In this document: in pieces, positions 60,085-64,000 of the stretch | Position numbering within the stretch: position 1 is the stretch's first letter | Layout of the letters: each line of letters opens with the position of its first letter | Origin: CAVVMA01 sp963830715 | Lineage (GTDB): Bacteria > Desulfobacterota > Binatia > Binatales > Binataceae | Reading direction: 5' to 3' | Assembly (NCBI GenBank): GCA_963830715.1 | Contig: CAWHNS010000022.1 | Span: 195,702 to 259,701, forward strand | Length of the DNA stretch: 64,000 nt | The notes under the pieces: generated by a model | Told to the model about the DNA's origin: nothing | What the model saw: the letters and a program-made list of their open reading frames with translations, nothing else | The model's database searches: none | Position numbers and translations under genes: made by a program

Positions 60085-60888
60085 TTGGCGGTGGATCCTG
60101 ACATCTACGTTTGCCCTTCATGCAAAGGTCCGCTCGCGCGCGGCGGCCAAGCATTCGACTGCCGCGTTTGTCGAGCCACCTATCCGATCGTCGATCGCAT
60201 TCCAGATTTCGTCCCACCGGACCTGGATTCCAGAATCAGCCCGGGCTTGCGACGATTCCTGAACATTCCGCTGATCGGCCGGTTGTACGAGAGCAGGCTG
60301 TGGTATCCGGTGATCCTTAGAATCTTCGGCGGGAGCCAGGCCCCCCCTTTCGAGGCGGTTATGGGCAAGGTCGCGGCGATGGTGGCGGCGGAGAGCGGGA
60401 TGGTCCTGGACGTTAGCCTGCGGGCCGGGGACGCTGGGACGCCGGACCGCGTCCCCGACCAGAACCGTGTACGGGATCGACATTTCGTGGAGCATGTTAC
60501 GGCAAGGCGCTGCCTACGTAACTCAAGAGGGCATCGGCAACGTCCAATTCGCGCGCGCAAGTGCGGACGCATTGCCTTTCTCCGACGCTCTCTTCGATGT
60601 CGCCCTGTGCGGCGGCGCGTCCATCTGTTTCCAGACACCGTCGCCGTCCTGCGTGAGATTGCGCGCGTGATGAAACTGCGTGCTCTGCTTGCGGTGACGA
60701 CCTTCACACCTGCGCATACGGGCATCCTGCGTTTCGAGGGCGTCCGCGAGCGTATCCAGAGGCGCGGCAGCCTGCGGCTCTTCGAACCGGCGCAACTCGA
60801 CGGATACTTGACTCAGGCCGGATTCCAGGGCTTCAGACCGCAGATTGATGGCTCCGTCCTGACCTTCGAGGCGCGCAAGCGGCCGTAG
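60085..60888 (+). CDS. SAM-dependent methyltransferase with N-terminal zinc-ribbon, two compensating frameshifts
   Basis: The protein starts with a Trm112-like ribbon (YVCPSCKGPLARGGQAFDCR, VCRATYPIVDRIPDFVPPD). The methyltransferase motifs lie in another frame between about 60411 and 60622: LACGPGTLGRR, TVYGIDISWSMLRQGAAYVT and FARASADALPFSDALFDVAL. The first frame resumes HLFPDTVAVLREIARVMK to the end. The total length is still a multiple of three, so an uninterrupted open frame hides a nonsense middle. The repaired protein is a Methyltransf_11 enzyme of about 268 residues. The start is probably TTG at 60085 or GTG at 60091, after GAGGA. Substrate unknown. Confidence 0.75.
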   Translation: MAVDPDIYVCPSCKGPLARGGQAFDCRVCRATYPIVDRIPDFVPPDLDSRISPGLRRFLNIPLIGRLYESRLWYPVILRIFGGSQAPPFEAVMGKVAAMVAAESGMVLDVSLRAGDAGTPDRVPDQNRVRDRHFVEHVTARRCLRNSRGHRQRPIRARKCGRIAFLRRSLRCRPVRRRVHLFPDTVAVLREIARVMKLRALLAVTTFTPAHTGILRFEGVRERIQRRGSLRLFEPAQLDGYLTQAGFQGFRPQIDGSVLTFEARKRP

Positions 60889-60950
60889 GGTCTTGCGATT
60901 GCAGACGCCGATGAGAGAATTGAGATTCGCCAGCGCAAGGAGCAAATCAC

Positions 60951-61775
60951 ATGGCCAGCGGTCACATCCTGAAGGAAGTAAAAGACAGCGTCGCGACTAT
61001 CACGCTCAATCGCCCCGAGAAACTGAACGCATTCTCGGGCGCGATGGCCCTGGAGCTTTACGGGGCGTTTGCCGAATACGACCAGAACGACGAGGTGCGC
61101 GTGATCGTCGTCACCGGCGCGGGCCGCGCGTTCAGCGCGGGCGCGGATCTGTCGAGTGGCGGCAGCACGTTTGACGCTGACGCGCGTGCGGAGCGCCGCC
61201 AACGGCCGGCGCCCGCGATTCGGCCGTGGAACGTGCGCAAACCGATCATCGCGGCGATCAACGGGCCGGCGGTCGGAATGGGAATCACGCTGCCGATGCA
61301 ATGGGACATCCGCGTCGCGGCCGAGAGCGCGCGAATCGGCTTCGTGTTCGTGCGGCGCGGAATAATTCCGGAGGCGCTCAGCCTGTGGACCGTGCCGCGA
61401 ATGATCGGACTGGCTAAGGCCAACGAACTCCTGATGACCGGGCGGATTATCAGCGCGCGCGAGGCGCTCGAATTCGGAATCGTGAGCCACGTGTGGCCCG
61501 ACGCGGAGTTCATGACCAAGGTGCGCGAGCTGGCGCTCGACATCGCGCAGAACACGGCGCCGGTGTCGGTCGCGATAACCAAGCGGCTGATCTACGGACT
61601 GCTCGCGGAGCCCGAAGCGGAAAGGGCGCAGGCGGTAGATTCGAAAGCCTTCTGGTGGTCCGGCAAGCAGCCGGACGCGTACGAAGGGGTCAGCGCGTTC
61701 GTCGAGAAGCGCAAGCCCAAGTGGAAGATGAAGCCGTCGCAGGACATTCCCGAATTTATCCCGCCGATCAAGTGA
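60951..61775 (+). CDS. Enoyl-CoA hydratase/isomerase (crotonase) family protein
   Basis: A 274-residue crotonase: VATITLNRPEKLNAFSGAMA, VVTGAGRAFSAGADLSSGGS (first oxyanion segment), PIIAAINGPAVGMGITLPMQ (second), RIGFVFVRRGIIPEALSLWT, and VSAFVEKRKPKWKM at the end. The G-M-G-I-T-L at the second segment lacks the usual catalytic Glu, while Glu in PEAL of the following block is kept, suggesting isomerase or other crotonase chemistry. AAGGAG lies upstream of the ATG. It stands alone, with no acyl-CoA partners nearby. Confidence 0.9.
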   Translation: MASGHILKEVKDSVATITLNRPEKLNAFSGAMALELYGAFAEYDQNDEVRVIVVTGAGRAFSAGADLSSGGSTFDADARAERRQRPAPAIRPWNVRKPIIAAINGPAVGMGITLPMQWDIRVAAESARIGFVFVRRGIIPEALSLWTVPRMIGLAKANELLMTGRIISAREALEFGIVSHVWPDAEFMTKVRELALDIAQNTAPVSVAITKRLIYGLLAEPEAERAQAVDSKAFWWSGKQPDAYEGVSAFVEKRKPKWKMKPSQDIPEFIPPIK

Positions 61776-62061
61776 TCGAGCCGGTCGGAGACGACTCCGG
61801 CGGCGCGCTGGCTTACTCGTGAAGTGTCGCGACCGGATTCGGCGTCGAATTGCAGGAATTTCTGAGAAAAGGTCCCTTTCACGCGCTAACGGTTAGACTT
61901 CGAGGGCATCTGTCTAATTCGAATATCCGGGAGCAAAGCACCCAGCCGATGCACCGATAGCCCAGATAAGAGAGCACGAAGAAGGTGGCGGCAGAAAACG
62001 CTATCAGCTTAGAGATGTGATCTGGAATCAGCAATTCGCCACACACACGTTGCCTGTCAAC
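61776..62061. other. Intergenic stretch without recognisable gene
   Basis: The first part of the 456-base gap after the crotonase gene. I see no supported coding frame, RNA gene or clear terminator. Confidence 0.5.
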
Positions 62062-62124
62062 GCCGGTTGAATGTTGACGCACTTTTGCAAAAGTCGCCGA
62101 AGTAAAACTGACCCACGTCACGGC
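62062..62124. mobile_element. Possible IS21-family element terminus, solitary
   Basis: The segment contains TGTTGACGCACTTTTGCAAA and, a little further on, GTAAAACTGACCCACGT. The pairing of a TGTTGACGC end with ACTTTTGCAAAAGT (a perfect 14-base palindrome at 62081-62094) and a GTAAAAyTGACCCAC block is what I recall from ends of IS21-like elements. No istA or istB gene is present, so it would be a solo relic. Recognition is from memory. Confidence 0.35.
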
Positions 62125-62231
62125 AGTCTTGATCAGGGGGAGTGCAAGGGCGACCTTCCCCCTCGCCGCTCTGTCTTAGACGGCATCGCCCGCACGTTGC
62201 ACAAAGGCACCAGCACGGGACGGACAGCAAG

Positions 62232-63341
62232 TCAGATCGGGAGTCGTGCTCTGGTGTCCGGCCCGATCTCGTCGAGACGCACTTCGCGGTGCTCGCAGGC
62301 CGAGACGTGGGCGGCGATGGCGAAGCCGAGCGTTGCCGCTGCATCGTCGGCATCCTGTGGGGGTTGGCGGCCTTCAATCAACGCGTCGATGAAATCGTGC
62401 ACGCCGAGGCGAAAACTTTCCGACCAGTCGTTTGGAATGTCGTGCCAGGCGCGCGTCTCGCCGTCCCGATACAGGACCAGCGCAGGCTCGTCGAGAAGCG
62501 AACCGGTACAGCGGTTGATCCAGATGATGCCCTCGGTCCCGTGGATTTCGATGCGGTCGTCACTGGCGTAGTACTTCGAGCGTACGCGCATGCCCACCGA
62601 CGCGATCACTTCCCAGCTGCCGAACTTGGGTACGCCGGCGTACTTCCAACTGATCAAAGCGGGCCCGTCGTAGAAAGCGTCCGACCCAAACCGGTTGACG
62701 TGAATCCACGCGTGCACGCGTTCGACCGGCTCGGCGACGAAGAAGCGCGCCATGTTGTAGCAATGGTAGCCGTGGTCGAAGCAGGTTGGGCCGCCACCGC
62801 AGGTTTCCGGATTCATGCGCCACGCTAGCGACCTGGCCGGCACCCGCCAGCCGTCATCGAAACGTCCGGCCGCCGTCTTGATACGCACCGAGATGGGCTC
62901 ACCGATTGCGCCTTCCTGGACCAGCGCGCGCGCCTTGACGTGCGGCGGATAGTACATGAAGTTCTCGAAGACACGCAGCCGGCGTCCCGCACCTTTCGCC
63001 GCTTCATTCACGTCGTCGAGTTCGCGGAGCGTCAACGCCGGCGGCTTCTGCAACGACACATGCTTGCCTGCTTGCAACGCAGCGATGGCGACCTCTCGAT
63101 GCAAGTGGTGTGGTATCAGGATCTCCACGGCGTTCACGTCGGAGTCGGCCAGAAGCTGGTGATAGTCCCGATACGTCTTCTTTGGTTGCCACTCCTGCTG
63201 TCGCTGACCTAGCAGCGCTTCGTCGTTGTCACAGATTGCTGTCAGCTCCGCGCGCGAGTGATCGCGATAGCCCAGGACCTGCAGGCTGGCGATGCGCCCG
63301 CAACCAATCAGACCAACGTGCACGCATTCGAGCGGGGTCAT
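62232..63341 (-). CDS. Gfo/Idh/MocA-family oxidoreductase
   Basis: A 369-residue NAD(P)-dependent sugar or cyclitol oxidoreductase. The Rossmann motif is VHVGLIGCGRIASLQVLGYR with ELTAICDNDE; EILIPHHLHREVAIAALQAG and KHVSLQKPPALTLRELDDVN carry the EKP-like motif, here as QKP. A conserved GGPTCFDHGYHCYNMARFFV gives the catalytic His region (D-x-G-x-H). The Gln in place of Glu before KP is unusual. It lies between mobile-element relics and has no pathway neighbours; substrate unknown. Confidence 0.87.
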   Translation of the reverse strand: MTPLECVHVGLIGCGRIASLQVLGYRDHSRAELTAICDNDEALLGQRQQEWQPKKTYRDYHQLLADSDVNAVEILIPHHLHREVAIAALQAGKHVSLQKPPALTLRELDDVNEAAKGAGRRLRVFENFMYYPPHVKARALVQEGAIGEPISVRIKTAAGRFDDGWRVPARSLAWRMNPETCGGGPTCFDHGYHCYNMARFFVAEPVERVHAWIHVNRFGSDAFYDGPALISWKYAGVPKFGSWEVIASVGMRVRSKYYASDDRIEIHGTEGIIWINRCTGSLLDEPALVLYRDGETRAWHDIPNDWSESFRLGVHDFIDALIEGRQPPQDADDAAATLGFAIAAHVSACEHREVRLDEIGPDTRARLPI

Positions 63342-63593
63342 ACTGCGCTTATTTCATCCGGGATTTCCGTTTTGACTCTCCGATTCCAATTCGCCGTATA
63401 GACCAAACAGCCTCCCCCGGCAAGGTTTAGCCCGGTTTTGGTCCACGGTGCTTCTAGCGGCGCCGGGAAGGGATCGGTTTCGCATCTGATGTGCACGCAA
63501 CGCCCGGAGATGCCCTTTTTCCCAACGGTTCCGCAGGCACTTTTCCCTTCGCCCCAGCGTCCTCATCGAAATTCGCTTCCCTTTGCGCCCGCC

Positions 63594-63800
63594 TTATCCC
63601 GCCGGCGACGGCAGCGTGGCGATCCTCCGCAGCAGGCCGGCAAACAACCGCCGCGTCAGATGGCCCTCGGCCAGCAGCAACCAGTAGTAGCGCGCATGCT
63701 TGATCAGCCGCCCGCCGGTTTTCACCAACCGCTGCTGCAAGCTGGTCAGCGACCAACTGTCAACCCGTGCCGGCAACGCGTGTTTCGAGTCAAGGCGGTA
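63594..63800 (-). pseudogene. C-terminal remnant of an IS1380-like transposase
   Basis: About 70 residues on the minus strand read VDSWSLTSLQQRLVKTGGRL, IKHARYYWLLLAEGHLTRRL and FAGLLRRIATLPSPAG before a stop at 63594. This resembles the end of IS1380-type DDE transposases (SL-x-x-L-x-x-R-L-x-K-x-G, then a strand with LLLAE, then L-x-x-I-x-x-L). The catalytic part is absent and the upstream sequence merges with the next gene. The 250 bases downstream to 63342 have no gene and are probably the 3' tail of the element. Confidence 0.5.
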
Positions 63801-63847
63801 ATTTTTGCGAGGGACAGCCAAAAAACTGGGATCGCAAAGGGTTGCTG

Positions 63848-64000
63848 CTAGGAAGAGCCGAAGTGCTCGCGGTTCCACCGCTGGCCCTCATCGAGCATGG
63901 CCAGGTAGTTTCGGGGCGGAATGTAGTTGGCGACGGAGTTCCCGGTCCCGAGACAGTAGCCCGTCCCGCGCGCGGCGCAGACCTCCAGGATTTCGCGAGT
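63848..64000 (-). CDS. C-terminus of a uroporphyrinogen-decarboxylase-family protein
   Basis: The last 50 residues of a gene running in from beyond the window: EILEVCAARGTGYCLGTGNS, VANYIPPRNYLAMLDEGQRW and NREHFGSS with a stop at 63848-63850. The GTGNSVxxYxPPxNxLAM pattern is typical of URO-D/MtaA-like proteins, many of which act in methyl transfer or demethylation and not in haem synthesis. Too little is present to say which. Confidence 0.7.
   Translation of the reverse strand, partial: TREILEVCAARGTGYCLGTGNSVANYIPPRNYLAMLDEGQRWNREHFGSS

Overview
The window looks like a chromosomal piece of an uncultured, high-GC, diderm soil or sediment bacterium. Outer-membrane functions are explicit: a TonB-dependent receptor with its own ExbB/ExbD/TonB, and an Mla/Mce-type lipid transporter with a STAS-MlaE permease and an auxiliary lipoprotein. 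These sit beside a complete cofactor F420 core pathway (cofG, cofH, cofD, cofE), a luciferase-like F420-type oxidoreductase, two cytochromes P450, a CaiB-type CoA-transferase, crotonases, an SCP-x-like thiolase and a nitronate monooxygenase. F420 plus P450/CoA lipid chemistry in a Gram-negative lineage fits Candidatus Binatota or a relative such as Tectomicrobia. This is an inference from gene content; no rRNA or other strict marker is present.

Layout. 1-6.2 kb: partial SDR, orphan receiver protein, then the F420 operon with a polyprenyl synthase (minus strand). 6.3-11.0 kb: plus-strand operon DUF2946-like protein, TonB receptor, exbB, exbD, tonB. 11.0-14.7 kb: minus-strand mlaE-mlaF-mlaD-lipoprotein operon. 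15.2-18.4 kb: compact four-gene plus-strand cassette (HalD/BesD-like iron/2-oxoglutarate oxygenase, divergent aspartase-family lyase, methyltransferase, SnoaL-like protein), the best candidate here for an undescribed pathway. 18.5-22.8 kb: GNAT, GFA protein, P450, secreted protein, LLM oxidoreductase. 22.8-25.2 kb: polyprenol-phosphate sugar synthase and GT-C glycosyltransferase. 25.2-29.9 kb: acyl-CoA operon (nitronate monooxygenase, crotonase, thiolase, CoA-transferase). 30.1-30.3 kb: MITE-like palindromic element. 30.3-32.3 kb: lepB and a second P450.

32.4-57.7 kb is a large glycan assembly region. It holds several GT-C membrane glycosyltransferases, GT2/GT4 enzymes (one a GT4-GT2 fusion), two UDP-galactopyranose-mutase-like flavoproteins (one fused to a membrane domain repeated in the next gene), a polysaccharide deacetylase, three methyltransferases, and a badly frameshifted radical SAM/SPASM gene and Wzx-like flippase. 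It ends at a 3' fragment of tRNA-Leu with adjacent short direct repeats, as at the boundary of an integrated element. 57.7-64.0 kb is mosaic: an S74-chaperone/TPR remnant, an ICMT-like methyltransferase, a small Cys protein, a methyltransferase, a crotonase, an IS21-like end, a Gfo/Idh/MocA oxidoreductase, an IS1380-like transposase remnant and the tail of a uroporphyrinogen-decarboxylase-like gene.

A recurring oddity: at least ten otherwise well-conserved genes are broken by single-base shifts, several at short G/C or A runs. Gene lengths differ from multiples of three by exactly one base, which argues for indel errors in the assembly more than for wholesale gene death; the 36.9-39.4 kb block is far worse and may be truly decayed. 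Coordinates for such genes cover the whole repaired gene.
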